NCBI RefSeq assembly: GCF_004801295.1
Contig: NZ_SSOC01000004.1
Span: forward strand, 556,893 to 620,892
Length of the DNA stretch: 64,000 bases
Source of the DNA: Pseudothauera nasutitermitis
Lineage (GTDB): Bacteria > Pseudomonadota > Gammaproteobacteria > Burkholderiales > Rhodocyclaceae
Direction: 5' to 3'
Shown: positions 8,941 to 17,498 of the stretch, piece after piece
How the letters are laid out: each line of letters begins with the position of its first letter
Position numbering within the stretch: position 1 is the stretch's first letter
Translations under genes and position numbers: made by a program
The notes under the pieces: model-generated
Seen by the model: only the letters and a program-made list of their open reading frames with translations
Told to the model about the DNA's origin: nothing
Database searches by the model: none

Positions 8941-9302
8941 GGGGTCTCTACCATCCGGCGCAGGTGTTCGGTGAGATCGACGGTGTAGGGGGTGGGGCCA
9001 GCCACGGACGCCTTCAGGACCACCAGGCAGCCGCATTCGGCCGGCAGGGCGGCGAGCGCGGCGGGCAGTTGCCGGGAGAACGCCCGTGCCATATCCAGCG
9101 CGGCTTGGCGTTCTTCCTCCGTGCGTGCCGAGGTGAGCCGCCGGGTGAACTCGTCTTCCTTGACGCGGTACACTTCGGCGAGGTCGACCACGCCGATGGT
9201 TCGCGCGGGGCGGATCACCTGCCGGTCGTAGAGGAGCAGGGTGCCTGCCACCGCGATCAGGCTGACGAGCGCATTGGCGACGAAGAGCGTGCGCGGGTTC
9301 AT
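8937..9302 (-). CDS. trbI: TrbI-like conjugative transfer protein
   Basis: 121 residues with an N-terminal membrane anchor (TLFVANALVSLIAVAGTLLL), the pattern IGVVDLAEVYRVKEDEFTRR and a helical region, then GCLVVLKASVAG near the C-terminus. This matches the short type-F TrbI family, which influences pilus length in F. It follows traC with an ATGA overlap and leads into the S26 peptidase gene, as in SXT-like operons. Confidence 0.87.
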   Translation of the reverse strand: MNPRTLFVANALVSLIAVAGTLLLYDRQVIRPARTIGVVDLAEVYRVKEDEFTRRLTSARTEEERQAALDMARAFSRQLPAALAALPAECGCLVVLKASVAGPTPYTVDLTEHLRRMVETP

Positions 9303-11848
9303 AGGACGTGCCCCCGGCGCCGCAGCAGTTCGGCGATCGCCTCGTCGATCGACAGCCCTTGCGCGCGCAGTTCGTCGATCGGCGCGTTGTCTTCGAGCTT
9401 GTTCGAGAACAGCAGGTGGGTGGCGGGATCGAGGATGTTGCGTGCGACGCCTTCGCCGACCGGAGACGAGATGTAGAGTTCCGAGAAGGCCCCGGCCTCG
9501 GTGCGCAGGGAGTTCAGCAGCCGTTTCTTCGGCTCGTCCATCGCGAGCCGGCCCTTGCGGTCGAGCATCTCGATGGATTCAGGCTTCTGCCGTAGCAGGA
9601 AGACCCAGTCGGAGCAGTTGAACGCCGCTTCCATCTGGGCGCTACCGTAGTAGTCGTCGGCACTTTGTGTCGCGGTGCCGAGCGCACCGCCATATTTCCG
9701 GGCGCGCCGTGCCGCTTCCTCGACCACCGCGGCTTTCACCGGATCGTCGGCGCCGATGTCGCCTAGTTGCTGCTTCAATTCGTCGATGAAGAGCACCTTG
9801 CGCCGGTTCCGGGTCAGGTACATCTCGCCGGTGATCTGGTGCAGCAGCAGGATGTTCACCACCGCGTGCAGGTCGGGGCGGCGCTTCAACTCCTCGTTCT
9901 CGATGACGATGAAGTCGTTGGAGAAATCGACGTTGGCGCGCCCCTCGAAGAAGCGCGCGTACTGGCCGTCCCGCGCATAGGGGGCGAGCATGATCGCCAG
10001 GTCCCGGATGCGCTGGTCGTTCACCACGCCCAATTCCTCGATCGTGCCGGTCTTGAAGGCGTCGCGCAGGCCGGTGATGGTGAGGTCCTGGCCGTACGCG
10101 CGGAAGAGCTTGAGCACCACGGCCGAGATCGCCTTGTACTGGACCTCCTCCAGCGAATGCTGCATCGAGGCCATCTTCGAGATGCCCGGCACCAGCATGT
10201 CGATGTCCTCGTTGATGTCGCGCACGATCGAGAACGGATTGAGGCAGATGTCCACATCGGGCCGGAACTCGATGTAGGTGCCGTGCGCCTTCCTGCAGAG
10301 CTTCTCGAACGAGCGGCCCAGGTCCAGCATCCAGACCTTGGCGCCGATGGCGCGGTAGGACCAGGCCAGTTCGTTCATCAGCACGGACTTGCCCGAGCCG
10401 GGAGCGCCGATGATGGCGAAGTTGTAGTTGCCGAGATCGTTGTCGAAGAGGTCCAGCGTCGTCAGTTGGCCGCGCCGGCCGCCGAACACCAGGGCCGGGG
10501 TGCGCGTGCCGCGCCATTCGGCGATCAGCGGCGCCATGTGGATGGCGTTGGCCACGGTCTTGCGCGTGACCCGGCGCATCTTCGCCAAGTCCTTGTGGAA
10601 ACGCTCGGTCAGCGTCATCGGCAGGCTGGCGAGCAAGGCCTGGCGGTGCATGTAGGCGTCCGCGTTCAACTGGAAGCCGCGCCCGCGCCAGATCGCGTTG
10701 GCCGCCTCATGGGCCGCCGTCACGCGCCCGGGCGTGCTGAAGATCGCCAACTGGTGGTACAGGCTCACCAGGCTGCCGCCGGTGTCGATGGCGTTGGCCG
10801 CGGCCGACCAGTCGTCGAGCTTCTTCTTCACGTCCGGCATCACGTCGGCCATCTTGGACTTGGCGTTCTGGGTCGCGCGCACGTGGTTGGCGGTGACCAC
10901 CGACTTGGTGGCGTTGGGATCGAGGATGTGCACGCCCAGCGTGAGCAGGAAGGGCGCGCTGTACTGCAGCGCGGGCTGCATCAGGTCGCCGATCAGCGAA
11001 CCCATCTGCCACAGCGCGAAGTGTTCCGGAAAGCTCTTGATCGAGTAGAAGCGCGCCTCGAGCACGTCGGGGCTGGCCTCCTTCCACAAGGTGAGGCCGG
11101 CGGGATGCGGGTCCTGGATGGTGTCGAAGTCGACGATCTGGTCGCGCAGCTCGCGGCCGTCGTCGTAGCGCAGGTCCGGGGCGTCGGTGCCCGACAGGCG
11201 GTCCGGATTGGTGAAGATCGCGCACCAGTTGATCAGGTCGGCGGCATCGCACACCCGGTTCGGCAGCGAGGCCGAGCGCAGTGTCGAGGCCATCGCGTCG
11301 CGCAGCGCGAGCAGTTCGTCGCGCTTGTTGAGGGCTGCCGGGTCGCCCGGGAAGGCCACGCTCAGCATCAGGCGGAAGTCGCGGACGGTGTAATGGAAGC
11401 CGGCGGTGAGCGAGTGCTGGGCGCCGTGCAGCAGATGCCCCACGCGCTGGCGTGCGAGGGCGCGGAAGAGATTGTCATTGCGCGCCGGCCGTCCCCAGTG
11501 CCGGGCCTTGTCGGCCTGGTCGGGATCCTCCACGCGCAGGTTGGCGTAGCGGCGCAGCAGGGGGCGCACGTGGGGGGAGGCGAACAGATGGAACTGCACG
11601 CCGGTGCCGGTCGGGCAGTTGGCGTAGAGCGAAGCCAGCACCTCGGTCATGCGCTCGTCCGCCCCGGATTGCGGCATCAGTTCGAGCATGAAGCCCATGC
11701 TGTCGCGGTTGGCGAAGATGCGCTCGTCGGCGAGGTAGCCGGAATAGGGCAGCCAACTCGCGAACTGCTCGGCGGGGCTGTCGGCCGACATGCCCAGCCA
11801 GGCCGCCGGACGGGCGCCGCGCTGGAGGAGGGTGTCCGGCCTGTTCAT
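9299..11848 (-). CDS. traC: TraC, type-F conjugation ATPase (VirB4 family)
   Basis: 849 residues, normal for TraC. Walker A GAPGSGKSVLMNEL is near residue 480, followed by WMLDLGRSFEKLCRK; Walker B RKVLFIDEL is near residue 685, and DDYYGSAQMEAAF and RQKPESIEMLDR match the TraC C-terminal region. TraC powers pilus assembly from the cytoplasmic face of the inner membrane. The ATG at 11848 overlaps traV; the longer open frame to 12439 covers traV and is rejected. Confidence 0.95.
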   Translation of the reverse strand: MNRPDTLLQRGARPAAWLGMSADSPAEQFASWLPYSGYLADERIFANRDSMGFMLELMPQSGADERMTEVLASLYANCPTGTGVQFHLFASPHVRPLLRRYANLRVEDPDQADKARHWGRPARNDNLFRALARQRVGHLLHGAQHSLTAGFHYTVRDFRLMLSVAFPGDPAALNKRDELLALRDAMASTLRSASLPNRVCDAADLINWCAIFTNPDRLSGTDAPDLRYDDGRELRDQIVDFDTIQDPHPAGLTLWKEASPDVLEARFYSIKSFPEHFALWQMGSLIGDLMQPALQYSAPFLLTLGVHILDPNATKSVVTANHVRATQNAKSKMADVMPDVKKKLDDWSAAANAIDTGGSLVSLYHQLAIFSTPGRVTAAHEAANAIWRGRGFQLNADAYMHRQALLASLPMTLTERFHKDLAKMRRVTRKTVANAIHMAPLIAEWRGTRTPALVFGGRRGQLTTLDLFDNDLGNYNFAIIGAPGSGKSVLMNELAWSYRAIGAKVWMLDLGRSFEKLCRKAHGTYIEFRPDVDICLNPFSIVRDINEDIDMLVPGISKMASMQHSLEEVQYKAISAVVLKLFRAYGQDLTITGLRDAFKTGTIEELGVVNDQRIRDLAIMLAPYARDGQYARFFEGRANVDFSNDFIVIENEELKRRPDLHAVVNILLLHQITGEMYLTRNRRKVLFIDELKQQLGDIGADDPVKAAVVEEAARRARKYGGALGTATQSADDYYGSAQMEAAFNCSDWVFLLRQKPESIEMLDRKGRLAMDEPKKRLLNSLRTEAGAFSELYISSPVGEGVARNILDPATHLLFSNKLEDNAPIDELRAQGLSIDEAIAELLRRRGHVL

Positions 11849-12420
11849 TGGAACAGCTCGCTGGGCGCTTTCAGCGTGCCGGCCGGCGGTGTGGCGGGTC
11901 GGGCGGGCGCGTCGCCCGGCGATCCGTTCCCGTCCGCGGGGCCTGCCGCCGGCGGGCGCAGCGGCGCGTGCGCATCGCGGATGCGCCGCTGGATACGGTC
12001 GATCAGCCAGCGGCCATGGTCGATCTGCACATAGACGTGGGCCTGGTCGTAGAGGTCGCCGTCGAGGTCTTCCCAAGCCTTGATCCACAGGCGCAGGTAG
12101 CGCGCCTGCGCGCGCAGCGCGGACGGCGCTTCTCCGCCGGCGGCGGGCAGACCGGCGAGCAGAGGCGTGGAGGCGGGGCGCGGTGGTGCCCCATCGGTGG
12201 TCCGGTCCGCAGGCCGTGCAGAACCGGCGGCGCGCTTGCGCTGGCCGGGCAGGTTGTTGGCCACCGCGTTGGCATAGGTGCCGGACACCGACTCGCAGGT
12301 GACGCCTTCCGGGGCCTGGCAGGCGTACTTCGAATCGCCGCCCACGCCCGACATCGACATGCAGCCCGACAGCGCCAGCGCGGCGGCGGATGGCATGATG
12401 AGCCGCTTCGCCGTCGTCAT
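11845..12420 (-). CDS. traV: TraV, outer-membrane lipoprotein of the type IV secretion core
   Basis: 191 residues with a lipoprotein signal (lipobox ALSGC, modified cysteine near residue 20), then YACQAPEGVTCESVSGTYA, the TraV pattern, and a C-terminal helical segment (LRLWIKAWEDLDGDLYDQ). With TraB and TraK it forms the envelope-spanning core channel. It is joined by ATGA overlaps to dsbC upstream and traC downstream. The N-terminus is easily read; the middle is low-complexity and Pro/Ala rich. Confidence 0.9.
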   Translation of the reverse strand: MTTAKRLIMPSAAALALSGCMSMSGVGGDSKYACQAPEGVTCESVSGTYANAVANNLPGQRKRAAGSARPADRTTDGAPPRPASTPLLAGLPAAGGEAPSALRAQARYLRLWIKAWEDLDGDLYDQAHVYVQIDHGRWLIDRIQRRIRDAHAPLRPPAAGPADGNGSPGDAPARPATPPAGTLKAPSELFQ

Positions 12421-13226
12421 GGCCGGCCTCCCCCGGCATCGCGCAGCCGGGCTTCGATCGCCGCGCGGTCGATGAAACCCTCGGTGCGGCTGCCGTCGGA
12501 CCAGACCAGCGTGGGCGTGCCCTGGATGCCGAGCCCGCGCGCGAGCGCGAGGTTGCGGGCGACCGGGTGGTCGCAGGGCGTGCCGGCGTGCGGCAGGCTT
12601 TCGTCGCCCCGCAGCATGAATTCGCGCCAGGCCGTCTCGCGATCCGCGGCGCACCAGATCGAGACGGGCAGCGCCTCGCCCTGGAAGGGCACGAGGAAGG
12701 TGTGGAGGGTGACGTCGTCGATCCCGGCCAGCTCGGCTTCGAGCTGCCGGCAGTAGGGGCAGGCCGGGTCGCTGAAGACCGCCAGCCTGCGCCCGCCGGT
12801 GCCGCGGACCGTCTCCAGCGCGTCGGCGAGCGGCAGGTCGTCGAACACGAGTGCGGCGGGGACTGCGGCCTCGGCCGGCTGTTGCCGGGCGGCGAGCCGG
12901 GGCGCGGTCAGGTCGCGCAGCGTCAGGGTGTCGAAGAGATGCCCGAAGACGAAGTAGCGCGGATCGTGCATCAGCACGTAGGCCACGTTGCCCTCCATCC
13001 ACACCTCGAAGAGCCCCGCCACCGGCGAGGGCGCGATCTCGGTGAAGCGCGTGCCGGGATGGGCCGCTTCGAGCATGGCGCGCAGTCGGGCCGTCTCGTC
13101 AGGGCCGGTGTCGGCGGTCAAGCCAGTCGAGGCGGACAGGGCAAGTGCGGCGAGGGGGACGACGTGGCAGGCCCACATTGCGAACCGGCGCGCGGGTGTT
13201 CCCCCGCACTCAGTAGTCGGGGTCAT
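12417..13226 (-). CDS. dsbC: DsbC-like thiol:disulfide interchange protein of the ICE
   Basis: 269 residues. Thioredoxin-fold C-terminal domain with FSDPACPYCRQLEAEL (CPYC near residue 158) and cis-proline GTPTLVW near residue 240; the N-terminal part resembles the DsbC dimerisation domain (GLFEVWMEGNVAYVLMHDPRYFVFG). Located between traB and traV as in SXT/IncA/C elements, where it probably isomerises disulfides in TraN, TraU and TraH. Start ATG 13226 follows GGAGGCAGCCG inside the end of traB (17-bp overlap). Confidence 0.92.
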   Translation of the reverse strand: MTPTTECGGTPARRFAMWACHVVPLAALALSASTGLTADTGPDETARLRAMLEAAHPGTRFTEIAPSPVAGLFEVWMEGNVAYVLMHDPRYFVFGHLFDTLTLRDLTAPRLAARQQPAEAAVPAALVFDDLPLADALETVRGTGGRRLAVFSDPACPYCRQLEAELAGIDDVTLHTFLVPFQGEALPVSIWCAADRETAWREFMLRGDESLPHAGTPCDHPVARNLALARGLGIQGTPTLVWSDGSRTEGFIDRAAIEARLRDAGGGRP

Positions 13227-14586
13227 CGGCTGCCTCCAGGTAGCGGTTGGCGGGGGACAGGTCCGCGCGGCCGTCCCGGGCGCCGGGCATCGGGGTATCG
13301 ATGCGCACGCCCTTGGTGATCACCACGTCGATCTCGCGGCCGGCGTCGATCTCGATCACGGGGAAGGTGTTCTCGGCCAGGCGGATGTAGTACTGGGCGA
13401 GACGGTCGAGCGCGCGGCCCACGCCGGTGCCCAGGCCCGCGCGGTAGGCATCGGAACCGGAGGTGGAGGCTACGGTGCCAAGGGCCGAGGTGCTGTAGTC
13501 GGTCGAGGAGGTGGCCAGGCCCTGGCCGATGCCGCTGACGACGCCGGCCAGCAAGGCATTGGCGAGCATCTGGCCCTGCTTGGTGACGAGCCGCCCGCGC
13601 ATGCCGACCTTGCCGTCCTCGCCGTAGATCGAGCCCTGGATGCGCACTTCGAGCGTGTGGCCGTCCGGGCGCACGCACGACAGGTTTTCCGTGCGCAGGT
13701 AGGCGCGCTCCGAGCTGATGTCGCCGTAGCCGGCGGCGAGCACGAAGCACTCGCGGTACTCTCCGCGCATGCGGTTGGGCAGCACCGAGTTGTCCGACAG
13801 GCGGATCAGCACGGGATGCGGGTTGGACTGGGACTGCCCGCCGGTGGGGGCGTCCAGGCCGCCGAGCAGGGTGCCGCGGGTGAAGCTCACGGGCAGGTAA
13901 GTGGAGAGGGTGCGGGCTTCGCCGGTGCTGTCGCCGGGCAGGGTGCCGGGTGCCGTCGAAGCGGCGCTGCCCGGTGCACCGGCGGGCACTGGCAGGTTGG
14001 CGCGGGGCGCGAGGGTGACGCGGCTGATGGCGGGCGGCGGGGGCGGCGCCACCAGTGCATCCGGGGGCAGGGCGGCGGAAGGCGCGCCGGACGGCGCCGG
14101 CGGCAGGCTCTCGGCAGGCGGCATCGTCGTCGGTGAGGGCGGCTGTGGTACGGGCGGCGGAGGCGGCGTGGGCGGGGCGGCGGCCTGGCCGGCAGCGGTG
14201 AGTTTCTGCTCAAGTTCGGCGAAGCGCTGCAGGGTGCGTTGCTCGAACGCCGTCCGTTCGTTGTTGAGGCGGTTCTGCTCCTCGCGCTCGGCCTCGTACT
14301 GGGCGAGCTTGCGGCCGGCGGTGCCGACCCACTGGTCGAGCGGATTCACCTGTCCGCCCGGCGGCATCACGCCGATGTTGGTCACCCCGCTCGGGCGTGC
14401 GGCGGTGTCCGTGCCCACCGGCCGGCCGGGTTCGCCGGTGAAGGCGAAGATCAGCCACAACAGCCCGATGCCGCCCGCCATGATGGCGGCCAGCAGGAGG
14501 TACTGGCGCTGGCGCGGCGAGAGCCGTTCGAGCAGGCTGCCGAGGGCGCCGGCCGGCCGTTCGTGCGGCGAGCGGGAGAGGCTCAT
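13210..14586 (-). CDS. traB: TraB, inner-membrane scaffold of the conjugation channel (VirB10-like)
   Basis: 458 residues: one transmembrane helix (about 30-48, YLLLAAIMAGGIGLLWLIF), coiled coil (EAEREEQNRLNNERTAFEQR, about residues 95-125), a Pro-rich linker (residues 130-190), and the C-terminal TrbI/VirB10 beta-barrel domain from LSTYLPVSFTRGTLLGGLDA with LVTKQGQMLANALLAG near residue 340. TraB spans the envelope and contacts TraV/TraK. ATGA overlap with traK selects the start at 14586. Confidence 0.94.
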   Translation of the reverse strand: MSLSRSPHERPAGALGSLLERLSPRQRQYLLLAAIMAGGIGLLWLIFAFTGEPGRPVGTDTAARPSGVTNIGVMPPGGQVNPLDQWVGTAGRKLAQYEAEREEQNRLNNERTAFEQRTLQRFAELEQKLTAAGQAAAPPTPPPPPVPQPPSPTTMPPAESLPPAPSGAPSAALPPDALVAPPPPPAISRVTLAPRANLPVPAGAPGSAASTAPGTLPGDSTGEARTLSTYLPVSFTRGTLLGGLDAPTGGQSQSNPHPVLIRLSDNSVLPNRMRGEYRECFVLAAGYGDISSERAYLRTENLSCVRPDGHTLEVRIQGSIYGEDGKVGMRGRLVTKQGQMLANALLAGVVSGIGQGLATSSTDYSTSALGTVASTSGSDAYRAGLGTGVGRALDRLAQYYIRLAENTFPVIEIDAGREIDVVITKGVRIDTPMPGARDGRADLSPANRYLEAADDPDY

Positions 14587-15446
14587 GGCCGGCTCTCCTG
14601 GCGGATCACGAAGACCTGCGTGCGTTCGCTCGGGCGCAGGTTGTGGTGCTCGATGGCGATGGCGGCCACGCGGCCCGCTTCGTCGTCCTCGCGGTCGAAT
14701 TCGGGCTCGGCGAGCACCATGGGGGCGCCGCTCACGTTCTGCAGCAGGTAGCGCTCGCCGACGAGGCCGCGGCCGCGGTAGATGCGGTCGAGGTGGAAGC
14801 GCGCCTCGCGCCACAGCACGATGGGCTGGCCCACGTCCTCGGCCTGGATGTCTGGCGGCAGGCGGTCGGTGGCCATCGCCACCAGCAGCGCCTTCAGCGC
14901 GCGGACATGGCTGGCGGCGGTGCCGGTGGCGGCACGTGGGGTCGTGGTCTCCACGCGCCGCTGCGCGGCCGCCCGGTCGCGGATGACGATGGTGTCGGCC
15001 GGGGTGTCGGCGCGGCGCAGCAGCAGGGTGTAGGTCGCCTGCGCCGAGGAGACGAACAGGTTGACCGGCTTCGCGCCGTCGCCGACCGGGCGGACGTAGA
15101 TCTCGCCCTTGTCGCGGTCGCACTCGAGCACGATCTCGCCGGCGGGATTGACCGGGGCGGCCGTCGTGGGCGTGCCGGCGCCCGTGGTGCCCGGCGGCGC
15201 CGGCAGGTCCGGCGTCGCGGCGCAGCCGCTGGCGTAGATGTTGCCGAACACGTCGGTGATCGGCGCACCTTCGATGCGGATGCGGGTGGGCTCGTGGATC
15301 GACAGGATCGCCTCGACGGCGACCCCGTCGCTGGCGTCGAGCACCTGCAGGGCGTGGGCGCCGGCGGCGCCCGCCGCAAGCGCGGCCGCCAGCGTGGCGC
15401 GCAGGGCGGCGCGCAGGCAGGCAAACGCAGGTCTAGCGGCCCGCAT
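14583..15446 (-). CDS. traK: TraK, conjugative transfer core protein (secretin-like)
   Basis: 287 residues with a signal peptide and the TraK pattern: VAVEAILSIHEPTRIRIEG, PITDVFG, GEIVLECDRDKGEIYVRP, VNLFVSSAQATYTLLL, RERYL-like GERYLLQNVSGAPM. TraK is the periplasmic/outer-membrane partner of TraV and TraB (VirB9-like). It carries an unusual Gly/Pro/Thr-rich insert around residues 85-103. The start overlaps the end of traE by 14 bp. Confidence 0.92.
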   Translation of the reverse strand: MRAARPAFACLRAALRATLAAALAAGAAGAHALQVLDASDGVAVEAILSIHEPTRIRIEGAPITDVFGNIYASGCAATPDLPAPPGTTGAGTPTTAAPVNPAGEIVLECDRDKGEIYVRPVGDGAKPVNLFVSSAQATYTLLLRRADTPADTIVIRDRAAAQRRVETTTPRAATGTAASHVRALKALLVAMATDRLPPDIQAEDVGQPIVLWREARFHLDRIYRGRGLVGERYLLQNVSGAPMVLAEPEFDREDDEAGRVAAIAIEHHNLRPSERTQVFVIRQESRP

Positions 15447-15999
15447 AGGGCACCTCCTTGAAGGTCCTGAGGTGCATGCGCGTGCCGGCGTAGCCGAACT
15501 CGACCAGATAGGCCTTCGGGTCGTTGCTGGTCTCGAAGCCGTTGACCAGCGTGCGCAGCCGTCCCCGGATGACGACGTTCTGGCCGTCCTCGCTCGGCAC
15601 GAGCTGCTCCGGGGCGAAGGCGGTGGCCGCGTTGATACGCTTCAGGCGTTCCGCCTCGACTTCCTGGCGAGCCTTGAGCGCGCCGTGCTGGGCCGGATCG
15701 ACATAGGTCAGCAGGATGTCTTTCTTCCAGTCGATCGTGCCGGGGCTCACGTCGAGCACCAGCCAGGCGATGAAGCTGCCCATCTGCTCCAGGTAGGCCC
15801 CGCTCGCCTTGTCCCGCGTGACCCAGAACGACTTGTCGATCGTCGGCGGCACGATCACCGTGCGCTCCGAACCCAGCACGTTCAGCAGCGCGACCAGGGC
15901 CAGGATCTGGCCGGCTGCGAGGGCGCCGACCGCCAGGCCCAGGCCGCGGTTGCGGCGCAGGAGTTCCTTGCGGTCGGTGTTGAGCCGTTCGAAGTCCAT
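15433..15999 (-). CDS. traE: TraE, type IV secretion inner-membrane component (VirB8-like)
   Basis: 188 residues. N-terminal transmembrane helix (GLAVGALAAGQILALVALLNV) followed by the periplasmic TraE domain: ERTVIVPPTIDKSFWV, YLEQMGSFIAWLVLDVSPGT and a C-terminal KAYLVEFGYAGTRMHLRTF. The ATG at 15999 lies 2 bp after the traL stop; the much longer open frame to 16587 would swallow traL and traA and is rejected. traL-traE-traK-traB order is the F/SXT order. Confidence 0.93.
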   Translation of the reverse strand: MDFERLNTDRKELLRRNRGLGLAVGALAAGQILALVALLNVLGSERTVIVPPTIDKSFWVTRDKASGAYLEQMGSFIAWLVLDVSPGTIDWKKDILLTYVDPAQHGALKARQEVEAERLKRINAATAFAPEQLVPSEDGQNVVIRGRLRTLVNGFETSNDPKAYLVEFGYAGTRMHLRTFKEVPYAGR

Positions 16000-16001
16000 G
16001 G

Positions 16002-16301
16002 CTAGCCGACCATCCGGCGGATGTGCGAGGGCGGCGTCGCGCGCAGCGCGGTCAGCGGTGTGGCCGGCAGGTGCCACCACAGCCAGTGGATGGCGAAGGC
16101 GGGGTGCTTGTCGGCCTTGAGCCGCGAGATCCAGCGCGACACGGCGATGCCGGCCGCCAGGCAGGCCGCGAAGGCGGTCTTGGTGCCGGCGAGGTAGCCG
16201 ATGAAGAAGGCCAGCAGCACCGGCGCGGCGACATCGATGTCCCAGAAGCCCAGCTTCCAGTTGTCGTCGAGGCGGCGCGGGATGTAGGTGTCGGTACGCA
16301 T
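16002..16301 (-). CDS. traL: TraL, pilus assembly membrane protein
   Basis: 99 residues. PRRLDDNWKLGFWDIDVAA is the TraL signature, followed by a hydrophobic hairpin (APVLLAFFIGYLAGTKTAFA) and WISRLKADKHPAFAIHWLWW. VirB3-like inner-membrane component. It follows the pilin gene by 27 bp and precedes traE by 2 bp. Confidence 0.93.
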   Translation of the reverse strand: MRTDTYIPRRLDDNWKLGFWDIDVAAPVLLAFFIGYLAGTKTAFAACLAAGIAVSRWISRLKADKHPAFAIHWLWWHLPATPLTALRATPPSHIRRMVG

Positions 16302-16328
16302 GCCGGGCTCCCGGGGCGCGAGGCCGGC

Positions 16329-16676
16329 TCAGACGACCGCGCCCATGATCGCGCCGGCGATCACCAAGCCGACCGCCCCAAAAATCGCCAACCCGACGTA
16401 GAACAGCACCGGGCCGAAGTTGCGCAGGGCTGCCAGGCTGATGAGCGCCACGACGAAACCGACGAAGCCGACCAACGCCTTGATACCCGGGCCTAGGGAG
16501 GCGATCTGGGTGAGCGCGGACGTCAGTGGCCCCGTGATGCCGGTGAAGGCCACCAGGTCCAAGGCGAAGCTCGGAAAGGCGGTGCACAGCCCCAGCAGGC
16601 CGAGGGCGAGCAGCGAGAGAATGGCGACGGGACGGCGTCCGTCAAGGCGGGACGGCGCAAGCGTTGCGGTGCTCAT
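16329..16676 (-). CDS. traA: TraA-like F-type pilin precursor
   Basis: 115 residues. A basic N-terminus and long leader (about 39 residues, ending PSFALD) precede a 75-residue mature part with two hydrophobic segments (IKALVGFVGFVVALISLAAL and VLFYVGLAIFGAVGLVIAGA), the layout of F-type pilins. In this gene order the pilin leads the traL-E-K-B block. Its ATG follows an ACGGAGGTCTCC ribosome site. Immediately upstream lies an unusual 11-bp repeat array (16707-16791) that could regulate it. Confidence 0.85.
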   Translation of the reverse strand: MSTATLAPSRLDGRRPVAILSLLALGLLGLCTAFPSFALDLVAFTGITGPLTSALTQIASLGPGIKALVGFVGFVVALISLAALRNFGPVLFYVGLAIFGAVGLVIAGAIMGAVV

Positions 16677-16706
16677 GGAGACCTCCGTTGAGATGAGCGT
16701 CGGAAG

Positions 16707-16791
16707 ACGGGTCGCGGGCGGGTCGGAGCGGGTCGATGAGCGGGTGGGGGAAGCCGGTGTGAAGCGGGTTAGTTGCGGGTGCGGGGCGGGT
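16707..16791. repeat. Eight-copy GCGGGT array with about 11-bp spacing upstream of traA
   Basis: Read on the plus strand, GCGGGT or a one-base variant starts at 16707 (ACGGGT), 16718, 16728, 16740, 16753 (GCCGGT), 16764, 16775 and 16786, giving intervals of 11, 10, 12, 13, 11, 11 and 11 bp. The block fills the gap between the traA start and the stop codon of the OmpA-like gene. The spacing is close to one helical turn, as in iterons or operator arrays that load one protein per turn. No hairpin explains it. Function unknown. Confidence 0.8.
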
Positions 16792-17498
16792 TACGATCCT
16801 GAGGGCGCGAGGCGGTCCACCGTGATTTCGACGCGGCGGTTTCGCGCGCGCCCGGCCGCGGTGTCGTTGCTGGCGGCGAAACAGCACTTGCCTGCCGCCT
16901 CCACGGTCATGGCGTCCCGGCGCGCGGGACGCGCTTGCGCCAGGTGTTCGCGTACGGCATGGGCGCGGGCGGTGGCGAGTGCGTCATTGACGTCGGCCGG
17001 GCCGGTGGCGTCGGTGCGGCCGGTGATCGTGATGCGCCCTGCATCGGGCAGTGCCTCGGCGACCTCGCGCAGGACCGTTCGGGCCGTGGGACCGAGTTCG
17101 GCGCTGCCGAACGCAAAGCGCACCGTCCAGGTCTGGCTTTCGGCGATGGCTGGCGCGATGACATGCACCGGAGGCAGCACGGTCTCCGTTGCCGGCCCGG
17201 GAACGGATGCCGGCACGACCGGATCGGGCACAACCGGCACCGGATCGACTGGGCGCGGGGCGTGTGCCGCGGTGGTGCTCGGGACCCGGTCGAGTGTCTT
17301 GGGGGTGGGCGTCGGGCACGCCGGCGGCACGCAGCGGACGAAGTCCGCCCGCGCGCCGTAGCCGACCTGGGCAAGGTGGCCCACGGTGCGCGGGGTGGGC
17401 GGCGGCTGCGTCGGCGGGTGGGCGCAGGAATACAGCAGCGCGGCCGTGGCAACCGCCTGGCAGAGCCGGCGCGACACCCGCGCGAGAGACATGTTCAT
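16791..17498 (-). CDS. OmpA-family lipoprotein of the ICE
   Basis: 235 residues. Lipoprotein signal with LLYSC (cysteine 25), a long Pro-rich low-complexity linker (PVDPVPVVPDPVVPAS), then a C-terminal OmpA/MotB-like peptidoglycan-binding domain: FAFGSAELGPTARTVLREV, ITGRTDATGPADVNDALATA and GRARNRRVEITV. It probably anchors the secretion apparatus to peptidoglycan. The start ATG overlaps the lytic transglycosylase stop (ATGA). Two cysteines (KCCFAAS) lie in the domain, which is unusual. Confidence 0.87.
   Translation of the reverse strand: MNMSLARVSRRLCQAVATAALLYSCAHPPTQPPPTPRTVGHLAQVGYGARADFVRCVPPACPTPTPKTLDRVPSTTAAHAPRPVDPVPVVPDPVVPASVPGPATETVLPPVHVIAPAIAESQTWTVRFAFGSAELGPTARTVLREVAEALPDAGRITITGRTDATGPADVNDALATARAHAVREHLAQARPARRDAMTVEAAGKCCFAASNDTAAGRARNRRVEITVDRLAPSGS

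Noticed and set aside
9767..12034. 755-codon plus-strand frame opposite traC.
   Set aside because: Antisense shadow of TraC, with composition biased by the high GC third position.
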